In this document: positions 8,010 to 22,828 of the stretch, in pieces
Layout of the letters: every line of letters starts with the position of its first letter
How positions within the stretch are numbered: position 1 is the stretch's first letter
Origin: Alphaproteobacteria bacterium
Lineage (GTDB): Bacteria > Pseudomonadota > Alphaproteobacteria > Micropepsales > Micropepsaceae
DNA: 44,331 bases
Direction of reading: 5' to 3'
NCBI GenBank assembly: GCA_019247845.1
Contig: JAFBAL010000066.1
Span: forward strand, 1 to 44,331
Position numbers and translations under genes: made by a program
Notes under the pieces: model-generated
The model's database searches: none
What the model saw: only the letters and a program-made list of their open reading frames with translations
What the model was told of the DNA's origin: nothing

Positions 8010-9884
8010 TCACGCGACCTTGGGCCGCCGCTGAGTGCCGGCGAGCATCGCCTTGAGCGCTTCGGGCGCAACCGGCTTCTGCAGCATGGGATAGTCTTCG
8101 AAGCGCTTGTCGATGGTGTGCTGGCCGTAGCCGGTAAGGAAGACGAACGGCACGGATTGCCGCTCCAGCAGCTCGGCCAGGGGATACACCGCCTCGCCGC
8201 CCAGGTTCATGTCGAGGATGGCGCCGTCGAACTGTCCGTGACGCGCGGCCGCGATCGCCTCGTCGAGCTTGAAATAGGGCTCGCTGGGCTCGAAGCCCCA
8301 ATCGCGCAGCATGTCGTGGATCAGGATGCCGATCAGCGCTTCGTCCTCGACCAGCAGGATGCGCTTGCCGAAGGCGAGCTCGGTGCCGTTGCGCGCGGCG
8401 CCGGCGCGTCCGTTCTCGATCCTCGCCGTGCCCGCCACCGGGCCGCAGGGAATGGCGATGCGGCAGCGAAGGCCTTCGGGCTGCCAGTCGAAATCGGCGC
8501 GTCCCTTGGAGGTGGAATTGAGATTGGCCTGGATGATCTTCATGCCGAATCCGGTGGTCGAGGGCCGCTCGGTCTTCGGACCGCCGCGCTCGCTCCAATC
8601 CAGCACCAGCTTGTTGTCCTCGCAGGTCCAGCGGATGTCGAGCTCGCCGCCCTTGGCCGACAGCGCGCCGTATTTGGCGGCGTTGGTCGCAAGCTCGTGC
8701 AAGGTGAGCGCGATCGACTGCGCGGTCTCGGGCGCCACGACGATCGACGGCCCCTCGGCGGTCACGCGATTGGCGCCGCTGGTGCGATAAGGGGCGATCT
8801 CTTCGGTCACCAGGCGCAGGACGTCGGCGCCCTGCCAGCGCGACTGCGAGAGCAGCTCATGGGTCTGGGCCAGCGCGCGGATGCGGCCTTCGATGGCGTG
8901 GACATAGCCTTCGATCGTATCCGCCCGGGCGAGCCGGATGATCGCCTGCACGATGGCGAGCGCGTTGCGCGCCCGGTGGTCGACCTCGCGCGCGAGAAGG
9001 TTCTGGCGGATCTCGGCGTCCTTGCGGTCGGTGATGTCGGTGGTGACGCCGCTGACCCGGATCATCTGCCCGTCGCCGTCGTAACTTCCCACGGCCGACA
9101 CCGCGCACCAGCGGATCTCGCCGTTGGGGCGTACGATGCGCAGCTCGGCGCGGTACGCATTGTTCCCGTGCGACAGCCCCGTGATCGCGGCGTTGATCAC
9201 GCCGATGTCGTCGGGATGAATCGCGCGGCGCAGCGCCGCGTCGGTCAGCGCGAAGCCTTCGTCGACGCCGAAGATGCGCCGGTGGCCTTCGTCCCAGCTC
9301 CAGCCGTCGGTGGCGAACTCGTAGGACCACGAGCCCATGTCGCCCGCGGCGAGCGCCAGGCTGCGTCCCTGCTCGCTCTGCAGGAGGCGCGCCGACGAGG
9401 CCTCGAGCGCGGCGGTGCGCTCGAACACGCGCTTCTCCAGGTCGCGATTGAGATGCTCGAGCTCGCGTGTCTTGCGGTACAGCTCGGCGAAGACCTTGAC
9501 CTTGGCGCGCAGCACCTCGGGCACCACGGGCACCGGCACGTAATCGACCGCGCCGGCGTCATAGCCTTTCAGATAGTCGGTTTCGGTGACGTGGATCGCC
9601 GAGATGAAGATGATCGCGATGCGCTCGAAGCGCGGATGCTCGCGGATCATGCGCGCGAGCTCGAAACCGTCGAGCTCGGGCATGCAGACGTCGACCAGGA
9701 TCACCGCGACATCGGACTTGAGCAGGTGCTCCAGCGCCTCCTTCGCGGACGACGCCTTGATGAGGTTCTCGCCCAGGGGCCCGAGCATGACCTCGTAGCT
9801 GAGCAGCTTGCCCGGCTGGTCGTCCACGAGGAGGACGTTGACCTGGTCGCCGGGGCTCGTGGGGGCGGTCATGGGAGCGTTCAT
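8010..9884 (-). CDS. REC-PAS-HWE histidine kinase-REC hybrid
   Basis: A 624-residue soluble hybrid kinase. Domains in order: receiver 1 (about 14-135, phospho-acceptor D65 in ILVDVCMPELDG), a coiled coil (135-170), PAS (about 180-295), an HWE-family kinase (phospho-His H303 in VDHRARNALAIVQ; N-box HELATNAAKYGAL with N401; W430-x-E432) and receiver 2 (about 506-620, D558 in ILDMNLGG, K603). There is no membrane segment. It starts 10 bases after the stop of the poly-HAMP kinase and is most likely co-transcribed with it, so receiver 1 could accept phosphate from that kinase (inference). HWE kinases commonly feed single-domain receivers and PhyR in alphaproteobacteria. Confidence 0.92.
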   Translation of the reverse strand: MNAPMTAPTSPGDQVNVLLVDDQPGKLLSYEVMLGPLGENLIKASSAKEALEHLLKSDVAVILVDVCMPELDGFELARMIREHPRFERIAIIFISAIHVTETDYLKGYDAGAVDYVPVPVVPEVLRAKVKVFAELYRKTRELEHLNRDLEKRVFERTAALEASSARLLQSEQGRSLALAAGDMGSWSYEFATDGWSWDEGHRRIFGVDEGFALTDAALRRAIHPDDIGVINAAITGLSHGNNAYRAELRIVRPNGEIRWCAVSAVGSYDGDGQMIRVSGVTTDITDRKDAEIRQNLLAREVDHRARNALAIVQAIIRLARADTIEGYVHAIEGRIRALAQTHELLSQSRWQGADVLRLVTEEIAPYRTSGANRVTAEGPSIVVAPETAQSIALTLHELATNAAKYGALSAKGGELDIRWTCEDNKLVLDWSERGGPKTERPSTTGFGMKIIQANLNSTSKGRADFDWQPEGLRCRIAIPCGPVAGTARIENGRAGAARNGTELAFGKRILLVEDEALIGILIHDMLRDWGFEPSEPYFKLDEAIAAARHGQFDGAILDMNLGGEAVYPLAELLERQSVPFVFLTGYGQHTIDKRFEDYPMLQKPVAPEALKAMLAGTQRRPKVA

Positions 9885-9894
9885 CGGCGGCCCA

Positions 9895-16200
<6,306 letters not shown>

Positions 16201-16378
16201 GACAAAGCTCCTTCGACGGTCCCCTTGGTGACCGGCCCCGCTGTACCGCAGCAACCCCATGAAACAACGAAGAAATAGGAGGTCAAAACCTCGTACCGGC
16301 CCATTCGACTGCGCCCCTCCCACAGGGCAAGGCGCGCACGCGGCTACGCGGCACGCACCCCAGCGCCACAAGTCAAAA

Positions 16379-16403
16379 AACGCTGGTTGGTTCAAAAGGT
16401 TCC
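16379..16403 (-). promoter_or_regulatory. EcfG-type promoter of the poly-HAMP kinase
   Basis: Minus-strand GGAAC (16403-16399), 16-base spacer and CGTT (16382-16379), an exact match. Its -35 and that of the divergent promoter form the palindrome GGTTCC-CGCA-GGAACC at 16398-16413. Confidence 0.82.
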
Positions 16404-16407
16404 CGCA

Positions 16408-16433
16408 GGAACCAGCGGGAGCGGCCGTCCGTT
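16408..16433 (+). promoter_or_regulatory. EcfG-type promoter of the small secreted protein
   Basis: GGAAC at 16408-16412, a 17-base spacer and CGTT at 16430-16433. It is back to back with the kinase promoter; the -35 boxes are four bases apart. The start codon lies 37 bases downstream. Confidence 0.78.
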
Positions 16434-16470
16434 ATCGTCCAGACAAAGAAAAAGACAGGGAGATTAACAA

Positions 16471-16887
16471 ATGCATTTCTGGAAGCCTGCCGCCTTGGCC
16501 CTGGCCGGCGCCGCCTTCGCGACGTCCGCGCTCGCCGTCCAGGACACGCCCACGACCGTCAACGGCGTCGAGACGGTCTGCACGGGCGTCGGCTCCGCCA
16601 AGGACGACCCGCGCTGGGCGGCCTACCCGGTCAAGATCGTCATCGCCAATACTTCGGGTCAGAACCTGGCCGCGATGCAGATCGCGCTGATGAGCGGCGG
16701 CAAGTCCGTCGTGCAGACGACCTGCGACGCGCCCTGGATCCTCTTCAAGCTGCCGGCCGGCAAGTACACCGCCAGCGCCACGATGGTGGACAATCCCAGC
16801 ATGACCCACAGCGCCGACTTCACGACCAGCGGCTCCGGCGCGCAGCAGGAGATCACCATCACCTTCGCGGTACCGCCGAACCAGTGA
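16471..16887 (+). CDS. Small secreted protein of unknown function
   Basis: A 138-residue protein with a clear signal peptide (MHFWKPAALALAGAAFATSA, cleaved after ALA near 22). The mature part of about 116 residues is predicted to be mostly beta: VKIVIANTSGQNLAAMQIAL, a central ILFKLPAGKYTASATM that resembles carboxypeptidase-regulatory or transthyretin-like folds, and a final QQEITITFAV strand. Two cysteines (C37 and C85) could form a disulfide in the periplasm. ATG 16471 has GGGAG nine bases upstream. It is expressed from an EcfG-type promoter and followed by a strong terminator, so it is a single-gene stress unit. I do not recognise a named family with certainty. Confidence 0.82.
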   Translation: MHFWKPAALALAGAAFATSALAVQDTPTTVNGVETVCTGVGSAKDDPRWAAYPVKIVIANTSGQNLAAMQIALMSGGKSVVQTTCDAPWILFKLPAGKYTASATMVDNPSMTHSADFTTSGSGAQQEITITFAVPPNQ

Positions 16888-16905
16888 GCGGCATCCGAAA
16901 ACAAG

Positions 16906-16934
16906 AAAGGGCGCCAACTCCGGCGCCCTTTTTC
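16906..16934 (+). terminator. Rho-independent terminator after the secreted protein gene
   Basis: AAAGGGCGCC (16906-16915), six-base loop, GGCGCCCTTT (16922-16931) and further T residues. A ten-pair stem with a T-run. The A-run on the other side means it may also serve the convergent 57-residue gene. Confidence 0.9.
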
Positions 16935-16958
16935 CTTTTGGGACCAGGGGAGGTTCCG

Positions 16959-17132
16959 TCAGGTGATGAAGGCCAGCGCCGCGCCGGCGAAGATCGCGGT
17001 CAGCGCGAAGAGCGTGAAGCGCGCGCTCGGCAGGAGCAGGTTGGTTTGGCGCTCGACGCCGGACCCGAGGTCGAAACGGTCGAGAAAGTCGGACGGAGCG
17101 GTGTCGTCGTGGAAGTCGTAGGCGATGGTCAT
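16959..17132 (-). CDS. 57-residue C-terminally anchored membrane protein
   Basis: A short acidic N-terminal part (MTIAYDFHDDTAPSDFLDRF) is followed by a polar linker and one hydrophobic segment at the C-terminus (about 38-57, FTLFALTAIFAGAALAFIT), suggesting a tail-anchored inner-membrane protein. No family recognised. An in-frame GTG at 17165 would add 11 residues but lies at the -10 of the promoter at 17166-17190, so ATG 17132 is chosen although no strong ribosome site precedes it. An exact EcfG-type promoter in front supports that this small frame is a real stress gene. Confidence 0.65.
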   Translation of the reverse strand: MTIAYDFHDDTAPSDFLDRFDLGSGVERQTNLLLPSARFTLFALTAIFAGAALAFIT

Positions 17133-17165
17133 GGCGCAAAACCCGAAGTGTTCCCTCTGAAGCAC

Positions 17166-17190
17166 AACGCCGCTTCTTCATTCCGGTTCC
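17166..17190 (-). promoter_or_regulatory. EcfG-type promoter of the 57-residue membrane protein
   Basis: Minus-strand GGAAC (17190-17186), 16-base spacer, CGTT (17169-17166): exact consensus. Expected transcription start near 17158, about 26 bases before ATG 17132. Confidence 0.8.
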
Positions 17191-17270
17191 TGCCCTGTTC
17201 TGGAACTTTCGGCAGGCCGCGATCTTTCTCCTCTTATGGGATTTGAAATCGTCGATTTGCGGGCGGGTTG

Positions 17271-18206
17271 ATGGCAGGCGTCATCCGATTGGGCTTCCGG
17301 CGCATCGCATCGCGATACGGCCGCCAGAAGATCGACGACTGGCGCTGGTCGCTGGCGGCGGCCGACCCGGCGGCGAATCTCGTCTGCGGGGCCTTCCCGA
17401 CCTCCGACGGCCAGGTCGCGCCCTACCGGCTGTGGCGCGCCGAGACGCCGCGCGCGCTGGTGCTGCTGCTCCATGGCGCCTTCGACTATTCGGGTGCTTT
17501 CGACGACATCGGTCCCCGGTTCGCCGGGCAGGGCTTCACCACGCTTGCCTTCGACCAGCGCGGCTTCGGCGCGACGCGCTCGCGGCGGCATTGGTGCGGC
17601 ATCAAGCGGATGACGCTCGACGTCACCGATGCGCTTTCCTTCCTGCGCGGCCGGTTCGGCGCGCTGCCCGTCTTCATCGTCGGCGAAAGCATGGGCGCGG
17701 ACATCGCGCTGCAAAGCGTGGCGCGCGGCGCGGCGTGCGGGATCGCGGGCCTGGTGCTCGCGGCACCGGGCGCGGTCACCGGCCTGGTGCGCCGGTTCGT
17801 GCTCGCGCTGGCGCTCCGGCTCTGGCATTTCTTCGCGCCCAAGGGCGAGATCGACGTCGTGCGCGTCAGCGGGCGGGAGTTCTCCCATGCCGGCGCCATC
17901 CGCCTCTTGGGCGACCCGATGGTGCTGCGCAGCGTGCGTCCAGCCATGGCGTCGGGCTTGGCCGAGCTCGCCGTGTCGACGGTGTCGGCCGCGCGCAAGG
18001 TGGCGGTGCCGGCGCTGACCCTGGTCGGCTCCAGGGAGGATTTCCTCTCCACCCGCTGCATCGGCAACCTGCACCGCAACCTGGCCGGCCAGAAGGCGTG
18101 GCGCCTTTTCGACGGCGGCCCGCACCTGCTCTTCCACTGGCGCCGCTCGGACGAGGTGCTGGAGGAGGTAACCGGCTGGCTCGAGGCCCGGCTCGCCCTC
18201 ATCTGA
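17271..18206 (+). CDS. Alpha/beta hydrolase, lysophospholipase-like
   Basis: A 311-residue serine hydrolase of the alpha/beta fold. LLLHGAF (65-71) forms the oxyanion region, the nucleophile elbow is GESMG with S140, and the likely acid and base are D257 (GSREDF) and H285 (GGPHLL). A cap region (about 170-225) contains a hydrophobic stretch around 175-190. The monoglyceride lipase/lysophospholipase group (PldB-like) is the closest by motif; the substrate cannot be named. ATG 17271 follows GGGCGGG closely; TTG 17268 is less likely. No EcfG consensus precedes it (a GGAAC at 17202 has no matching -10), so it may be outside the stress regulon. Confidence 0.85.
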   Translation: MAGVIRLGFRRIASRYGRQKIDDWRWSLAAADPAANLVCGAFPTSDGQVAPYRLWRAETPRALVLLLHGAFDYSGAFDDIGPRFAGQGFTTLAFDQRGFGATRSRRHWCGIKRMTLDVTDALSFLRGRFGALPVFIVGESMGADIALQSVARGAACGIAGLVLAAPGAVTGLVRRFVLALALRLWHFFAPKGEIDVVRVSGREFSHAGAIRLLGDPMVLRSVRPAMASGLAELAVSTVSAARKVAVPALTLVGSREDFLSTRCIGNLHRNLAGQKAWRLFDGGPHLLFHWRRSDEVLEEVTGWLEARLALI

Positions 18207-18273
18207 CGCGCCATAGCTTTCCACCGTGCGCCTTTCCGTCTAAGGGTTATCGCCATTTGATGGTTAGCGGTGG

Positions 18274-18298
18274 GGAACCAAACATGCGGGCGGCCGTT
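18274..18298 (+). promoter_or_regulatory. EcfG-type promoter of the CHASE3 hybrid kinase
   Basis: GGAAC at 18274-18278, 16-base spacer and CGTT at 18295-18298: exact match, 33 bases before the TTG start. Confidence 0.82.
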
Positions 18299-18330
18299 TT
18301 CGTGTCGGCTTATCGGGGGCACAGGGGCCG

Positions 18331-20853
18331 TTGTTGCTAGCAAATCGCTGGGTCTTGTTCGCGGCCGTGCCATTGTTCCTGGCAATGGTCGCCGAGGCTT
18401 ATCTTTCGGTGCAGTTCGCGATCGACGAGCGCGCCGAGCAGGGCTGGATCGTCCATACCTACCAGGTCATCGACCGCCTCCAGAGCGTGCTCAACGACGT
18501 GCAGGAGGCCGAGACCGGACAGCGCGGCTTCATCATCACCCAGCAGCCGCGCTTCCTGGAACCTTACTACAACGGCATCCGCAAGGCGCATGCCGACCTC
18601 GCCGTCTTCGACAAGCTGACGGCCGACAATCCCGGCCAGCGGGCGCGCGGCAGGGTGCTGCGCGAGCTCGTCGAGGCGCGCTTCAAGGCCTTGGACACGG
18701 TCCTGACGCGCGCCAAGCTTTCCGCCTCGGCTTCGCCGCCCGTCGTCGCGGCCATGGACGAGGGCAAGGCCAAGATGGACGGGCTGCGCCGGGTGCTTTC
18801 CCTCGGCATGGCGGAAGAGGGGCGGCTCCTGAAGGACCGCAGCGAGGCGCGCCGGCGCATCGAACGCAACGAGGTCGTCTCCACGACCATGGCGGCGCTG
18901 GTCGCGCTGTTCGTGCTCCTGACCACCGCGCTTCTCCTGGTGCGCAGCAATTTCAGCCTGGCGCGCAGCGAAGAGGCTTTGGCGAACGAATCCGCGATCC
19001 TGCATGCCGCGCTGAACACGATCCGCGACGGCATCGCGATGTTCTCGTCGGACGGCCGGCTGTGCGCCTTCAACAGCCGGTTCTTCGAGCTTCTCGGCGT
19101 CCCGCCGGTGCTGGCGCGCCCCGGCACGCCGCTGTCCGACCTTCAGGCGATCGAGAGCAGCCGCGACGCGATAGTGCTCGACGACGCCTTCCTGCGCGGC
19201 GAGGGCGATCAGGACTATCGCCGCGTGTCGGTCGGCAACCGCGATCTCGACGTCTACCGCGCGGCCGTCGCGACGGGAGGCTACATCGTCGTCTGCAACG
19301 ACGTCACCGAGCGCCTCGCGGCCGAGCAGGCGGCGCGCCAGGCGCAGAAGATGGAGGCGATCGGCCATCTGACCGGCGGCGTGGCGCACGACTTCAACAA
19401 CCTGCTGCAGATCATCGGCACCAATCTCGACCGCGTCGATGCCGATCTTCCCGCCGACAGCCGCAACCACGAGCGCCTGCGCAGCGCCATCGAGGCGGTG
19501 GGCCGCGGCGCGCGGCTCACCGGCCAGCTGCTCGCCTTCGCGCGCCGCCAGGCGCTCGACCCGCGCTCGACCAATGTCGGCCGCGTGATTCAGGACATGA
19601 CCGACCTTCTGCGCCGCACCCTGGGCGAGCGCGTCGAGGTCGAATCCATCATCGCCGGCGGCTTGTGGAACACCTTCGTCGATCCCAACCAGATCGAGAG
19701 CGCGATCCTGAACCTCGCCATCAACGCGCGCGACGCCATGCCCGACGGCGGCAAGCTCACGCTCGAGGTCGCCAACGCCTTCCTCGACGACGCCTATGCG
19801 GCGCTGCACGACGAGGTGAGCCCCGGCCAGTATGTGATGGTCGGCGTCAGCGATACCGGCGCGGGCATGTCGGCCGGCGTCGTCGCGCGCGCCTTCGAGC
19901 CCTTCTTCACCACCAAGCCGGAAGGCCGGGGCACGGGACTGGGCTTGAGCCAGGTCTACGGCTTCGTGAAGCAGTCCGGCGGCCACATCAAGATCTACAG
20001 CGAGATCGGGCAGGGCACGACGATCAAGCTCTATCTGCCGCGCACGCGAAAGCCGCAGGAAGGCACCGGCCCCGTCGCGACCCAGGCGGTGCGCGGCGGC
20101 ACCGAGCGCATCCTGGTCGTCGAGGACGACGCGCAAGTGCGCGCCGCCGCGGTCGACACCTTGAGCGAGCTCGGCTACGCCGTGCTCAAGGCCGAGAACG
20201 CCGAGCAGGCGCTGGCGATCCTGGCGAGCGGGGCGGCCGTCGACATGCTCTTCACCGATGTCGTCATGCCCGGGCCGATCAGCACGCGCGAGCTCGCCCG
20301 TCGCGCGCAAGAGATGCAGCCCGCGATCCTGGTGCTCTACACCTCGGGCTATACGCAGAACGCCATCGTCCACAACGGCAAGCTCGACGACGATGCGGTG
20401 CTCTTGAGCAAGCCCTATCGCCGCGACGAACTGGCGCGCAAGCTGCGCGCGATGTTCGATGCGCGCCGCGATACGGTGCCGCTGCAGGCCCCGGCGCAGC
20501 AGGTCAGGCAGATGGAGACTCCGAAGAAGGTCCTGGTCGTCGAGGACAATGCCCTGATCCGCATGACGACGGTGGAGATGGTCGAGGAGCTGGGCCACGT
20601 CACCGCGGAAGCCGGAACCGGGCCCGCCGCGCTCGAGATCCTGGGAAGCGACGCGGAGATCGCGATCATGCTGACCGATCTCGGCCTTCCCGGCATGAGC
20701 GGCCGCGAGCTCGTCGCCGAGGCGCTCAAGGTGCGGCCCGGCCTCAAGATCGTGATCGTCAGCGGCTATAGCGCGCAGGACGTCGAACGCGGCGCCAACG
20801 AAGCCTATCTGATGAAACCGTTCGACATCGAACAGCTGCGCCGTGTCCTTTGA
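18331..20853 (+). CDS. CHASE3-PAS hybrid histidine kinase with two receivers
   Basis: An 840-residue membrane kinase. A first membrane segment (about 7-28) and a second (185-205) flank a CHASE3 sensor with the hallmark [17 protein letters not shown] (54-70). PAS (about 215-325) leads to HisKA with VAHDFNN (H353) and an HATPase domain (N-box [30 protein letters not shown]). Two receivers follow: REC1 about 592-712 (D643) and REC2 about 732-840 (D783). The start is TTG 18331, preceded by AGGGG; no ATG or GTG in this frame gives a complete first membrane helix, and the upstream promoter excludes an earlier start. The csbD-type gene and its own promoter follow at once. Signal and partner are unknown. 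Confidence 0.92.
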   Translation: MLLANRWVLFAAVPLFLAMVAEAYLSVQFAIDERAEQGWIVHTYQVIDRLQSVLNDVQEAETGQRGFIITQQPRFLEPYYNGIRKAHADLAVFDKLTADNPGQRARGRVLRELVEARFKALDTVLTRAKLSASASPPVVAAMDEGKAKMDGLRRVLSLGMAEEGRLLKDRSEARRRIERNEVVSTTMAALVALFVLLTTALLLVRSNFSLARSEEALANESAILHAALNTIRDGIAMFSSDGRLCAFNSRFFELLGVPPVLARPGTPLSDLQAIESSRDAIVLDDAFLRGEGDQDYRRVSVGNRDLDVYRAAVATGGYIVVCNDVTERLAAEQAARQAQKMEAIGHLTGGVAHDFNNLLQIIGTNLDRVDADLPADSRNHERLRSAIEAVGRGARLTGQLLAFARRQALDPRSTNVGRVIQDMTDLLRRTLGERVEVESIIAGGLWNTFVDPNQIESAILNLAINARDAMPDGGKLTLEVANAFLDDAYAALHDEVSPGQYVMVGVSDTGAGMSAGVVARAFEPFFTTKPEGRGTGLGLSQVYGFVKQSGGHIKIYSEIGQGTTIKLYLPRTRKPQEGTGPVATQAVRGGTERILVVEDDAQVRAAAVDTLSELGYAVLKAENAEQALAILASGAAVDMLFTDVVMPGPISTRELARRAQEMQPAILVLYTSGYTQNAIVHNGKLDDDAVLLSKPYRRDELARKLRAMFDARRDTVPLQAPAQQVRQMETPKKVLVVEDNALIRMTTVEMVEELGHVTAEAGTGPAALEILGSDAEIAIMLTDLGLPGMSGRELVAEALKVRPGLKIVIVSGYSAQDVERGANEAYLMKPFDIEQLRRVL

Positions 20854-20855
20854 GA

Positions 20856-20880
20856 GGAACCGCCAAATCCCGCGGACGTT
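20856..20880 (+). promoter_or_regulatory. EcfG-type promoter of the CsbD-family gene
   Basis: GGAAC 20856-20860, 16-base spacer, CGTT 20877-20880: exact match starting three bases after the kinase stop. Confidence 0.87.
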
Positions 20881-20911
20881 ATCTCTATCCGTAAAGAAAG
20901 GGATTTCGAAC

Positions 20912-21094
20912 ATGGACAAGGATCGCATCAAGGGCATGGCCGACCAGGCCAAGGGCAGCATCAAGGAAACGGCCGGCAAGGCCACGGGCGATGCCAAGCT
21001 TCAGGCTGAAGGCCAGGCCGACAAGGTGAAGGGCAAGGTCGAGAACGCCGTCGGCGGCGCCAAGGACGCGGTGCGCGAAGCGGCGGACGACTAG
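20912..21094 (+). CDS. CsbD-family small stress protein
   Basis: A 60-residue, highly hydrophilic protein rich in Lys, Ala, Gly and Asp. It carries the CsbD signature MDKDRIKGMADQAKGSIKET followed by further KGK-VENAVG and KDAVREAADD segments. CsbD proteins accumulate under general stress in many bacteria and are probably largely disordered; the molecular role is unknown. ATG 20912 has AAAGAAAGGG upstream. The frame stays open to 20843, but that region holds the promoter. It has an exact EcfG-type promoter and its own terminator, so it is a monocistronic stress unit. Confidence 0.93.
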   Translation: MDKDRIKGMADQAKGSIKETAGKATGDAKLQAEGQADKVKGKVENAVGGAKDAVREAADD

Positions 21095-21117
21095 GACCAA
21101 CGCGTGACGACTTTAAG

Positions 21118-21145
21118 GGGGCGGCGCAAGCCGCCCCTATTCTTT
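21118..21145 (+). terminator. Rho-independent terminator after the CsbD gene
   Basis: GGGGCGGC (21118-21125), GCAA tetraloop, GCCGCCCC (21130-21137), then TATTCTTTT. Confidence 0.92.
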
Positions 21146-21163
21146 TGCGCACAACTTGAAAAG

Positions 21164-21194
21164 AAAGCGCGCCCGGAAAAACCGGGCGCGCTTT
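21164..21194. terminator. Bidirectional terminator between CsbD and PRC-barrel genes
   Basis: A 13-pair stem (21164-21176 with 21182-21194) around an A5 loop: AAAGCGCGCCCGG and its complement. A/T runs flank both sides, so it can end the minus-strand PRC-barrel transcript and back up the CsbD terminator. Confidence 0.85.
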
Positions 21195-21216
21195 TCGCTT
21201 GCTGACGCGCGCCTGC

Positions 21217-21585
21217 TTACCAGTCGCGCTTGACGTTGTAGTAGGTATAGCTCTTCTCGCGGATGTCGCCGAACGACCCGTCGTTCTTGGTCAGGTCGTC
21301 CATGCTGTAGGCCGGCGCCTTCTCGAGCGTCTGCTTCGACATCGGCACGACATAGCCGCCTTTGTCGGGGCTGTAGTCGAGCACCGACCACGGAACCGGA
21401 TAGTATTTCTCGCCCATGCCGAGCACGCCGCCGAAGCCGAGCGCCGCGAACATGATGTGGTCGGACTGCTTGTCCAGCACGACGTCCTCGACATGGCCGA
21501 TCTTGTCGCCGGCCGAGTTGTAGACGGCTGTGCCCTTGACCCGCGAAGCGAGGATGGCGCTGGTGTGACCGCTGGCTGTCGTCAT
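21217..21585 (-). CDS. PRC-barrel domain protein
   Basis: A 122-residue soluble protein made almost entirely of one PRC-barrel domain. Visible features are the opening ILASRVKGTAVYNSAGDKIG, then HVEDVVLDKQSDHIMFAALG, FGGVLGMGEKYYPVPWSVLD and a C-terminal Tyr-rich tail (KSYTYYNVKRDW). Family members include ribosome-maturation and photosystem proteins and many small alphaproteobacterial stress proteins like this one. The function here is unknown. ATG 21585 has AAGGAG nine bases upstream. It has its own exact EcfG-type promoter and a terminator, so it is a monocistronic stress gene. Confidence 0.92.
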   Translation of the reverse strand: MTTASGHTSAILASRVKGTAVYNSAGDKIGHVEDVVLDKQSDHIMFAALGFGGVLGMGEKYYPVPWSVLDYSPDKGGYVVPMSKQTLEKAPAYSMDDLTKNDGSFGDIREKSYTYYNVKRDW

Positions 21586-21614
21586 TTGCTTTTCTCCTTG
21601 TTCGACAGCTTTGT

Positions 21615-21639
21615 AACGTCACATCAAAGGCCTAGTTCC
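21615..21639 (-). promoter_or_regulatory. EcfG-type promoter of the PRC-barrel gene
   Basis: Minus-strand GGAAC (21639-21635), 16-base spacer, CGTT (21618-21615): exact match. Confidence 0.87.
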
Positions 21640-21688
21640 GCATGCCGGCGCGAAGCGTTGATGACACTCGCGCCGGCAGGCGGCTATT

Positions 21689-22516
21689 TCAGGCGCTGGC
21701 GCGCTGCGGCTCGCCCTTCTCGGCCGAACGCGCGAGCGATGCCGGCTTGTGGAAGAACAGGGCCTGGCCGATCGTGGCCTTGACCGTGTCGCGCAGGAAC
21801 GGCTTGGCGATCAGATAGGTCGGCTCGAGGCGCTCGCCGGTGAGCAGGCATTCCGGGAAGGCGGTGATGAAGATCACCGGGATGCTCAGCGTGTTGAGGA
21901 TATCGGAGGCCGCATCGACGCCCGAGCTGCCGTCGGCGAGCTGGATGTCGGCGAGCACCAGGTCGGGCTCCTGCTCTTTGGCCAGGCGCACCGCTTCCTC
22001 GCGCGTGGTGGCGATGCCGACCACGGTATGGCCGAGCTCGGTGACCAGGTTCTCCAGGTCCAGCGCGATGATCATCTCGTCCTCGATGATGAGGATGCGC
22101 GAGGTGAGGTCGCGGTCGATGGCCTGCAAGGTCGAGGCGATGGCGTTCTCGACCTCGTCCGCGGGCATGTCGAGGATGATGGCCGCTTCATGGACGAAGA
22201 AACCCTCGACCGCGGTCAGCAGGAGCGCCTCGCGGTTGGAGGGCTGCAGCGCCTGCAGGCGCTGCTCGACGGCGGAGAGCTCCGGGATGGACTCGTTTTC
22301 GACGCCGTGCGGCGCGCTGGCGGTCCAGAATTCGTGGAACAGGCGATAGAGCGCTATGCGCGGCGGAATGTCCTGCCGAAGCGTCACGTTGCCTTCGAGC
22401 ATGGATTCGAGCAGCGCGCGCACATAGGCGTCGCCGCTGGCCTGCGAGCCGGTCAGCGAACGGGCATAGCGGCGCAGATAGGGCAGATAGGGCCCGATCG
22501 TGGCGGTCATCGTCAT
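21689..22516 (-). CDS. phyR: General stress response regulator PhyR
   Basis: A 275-residue response regulator with the reversed PhyR layout: an N-terminal sigma-factor-like domain (about 5-130, with LPYLRRYARSLTGSQASGDA, the sigma-2-like region, and LQPSNREALLLTAVEGF, the sigma-4-like region) and a C-terminal receiver (about 138-255, RILIIEDEM, phospho-acceptor D190 in LADIQLADGSSG, K238 in AKPF). Phosphorylated PhyR binds the anti-sigma factor NepR and frees EcfG, which then transcribes the stress regulon. ATG 22516 has GGGGAGG six bases upstream. An exact EcfG-type promoter implies positive feedback. Usually nepR and ecfG lie next to phyR; here they do not. Confidence 0.95.
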   Translation of the reverse strand: MTMTATIGPYLPYLRRYARSLTGSQASGDAYVRALLESMLEGNVTLRQDIPPRIALYRLFHEFWTASAPHGVENESIPELSAVEQRLQALQPSNREALLLTAVEGFFVHEAAIILDMPADEVENAIASTLQAIDRDLTSRILIIEDEMIIALDLENLVTELGHTVVGIATTREEAVRLAKEQEPDLVLADIQLADGSSGVDAASDILNTLSIPVIFITAFPECLLTGERLEPTYLIAKPFLRDTVKATIGQALFFHKPASLARSAEKGEPQRASA

Positions 22517-22548
22517 GGAAGTCCTCCCCTTCGGTTGCGTGCGACAAA

Positions 22549-22573
22549 AACGTTCGAAAACGCTTCGGGTTCC
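22549..22573 (-). promoter_or_regulatory. EcfG-type promoter of phyR (autoregulation)
   Basis: Minus-strand GGAAC (22573-22569), 16-base spacer, CGTT (22552-22549): exact consensus, 32 bases before the start codon. Confidence 0.9.
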
Positions 22574-22596
22574 CTGATACCGGCCCGCGGAAACCG

Positions 22597-22622
22597 GGAA
22601 CTTTTTCGCCCAGCCGTCGGTT
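22597..22622 (+). promoter_or_regulatory. EcfG-like promoter of the DUF1328 gene
   Basis: GGAAC 22597-22601, 17-base spacer and GGTT 22619-22622 (CGGT with a 16-base spacer). One mismatch to CGTT, but G at the first -10 position is tolerated in this class. Divergent to the phyR promoter. Confidence 0.65.
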
Positions 22623-22650
22623 TCTCCTTTGATAAATCGAGGAAAGACGC

Positions 22651-22827
22651 ATGCTGAGCTGGGCTCTTACCTTCCTGATCCTGGCCTTGATCGCCGGGTT
22701 TCTGGGCTTCTTCGGACTTGCCGGTCTGGCCGCCGGAATCGCGAAAGTTCTTCTGTTCGCATTCCTGGTCCTTTTCCTGATCAGCGCGCTTTCGGGCGCG
22801 CTGCGCGGACGCGCTCCGCCGGTTTGA
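22651..22827 (+). CDS. DUF1328 small membrane protein
   Basis: A 58-residue protein of two hydrophobic helices (about 2-25 and 29-50), beginning [20 protein letters not shown] and ending in [10 protein letters not shown]. The pattern, with a Gly-rich turn in [11 protein letters not shown], matches the DUF1328 (YtjA) family of tiny inner-membrane proteins, frequently stress-induced in proteobacteria, with no known mechanism. ATG 22651 follows GAGGAAA by six bases. It is divergent from phyR, and both are preceded by EcfG-type promoters in the 134-base gap. The next EcfG-type promoter starts only two bases after its stop. Confidence 0.88.
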   Translation: MLSWALTFLILALIAGFLGFFGLAGLAAGIAKVLLFAFLVLFLISALSGALRGRAPPV

Positions 22828-22828
22828 C

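Noticed and set aside
17202..17227. EcfG-like site before the alpha/beta hydrolase
   Set aside because: GGAAC at 17202-17206 is followed by TCTT or CTTT at the -10 distance, two or more mismatches; not counted.
18284..18340. Possible 18-codon leader peptide overlapping the CHASE3 kinase start
   Set aside because: Its ATG lies between the -35 and -10 of an exact EcfG promoter, so it would not be in the transcript.
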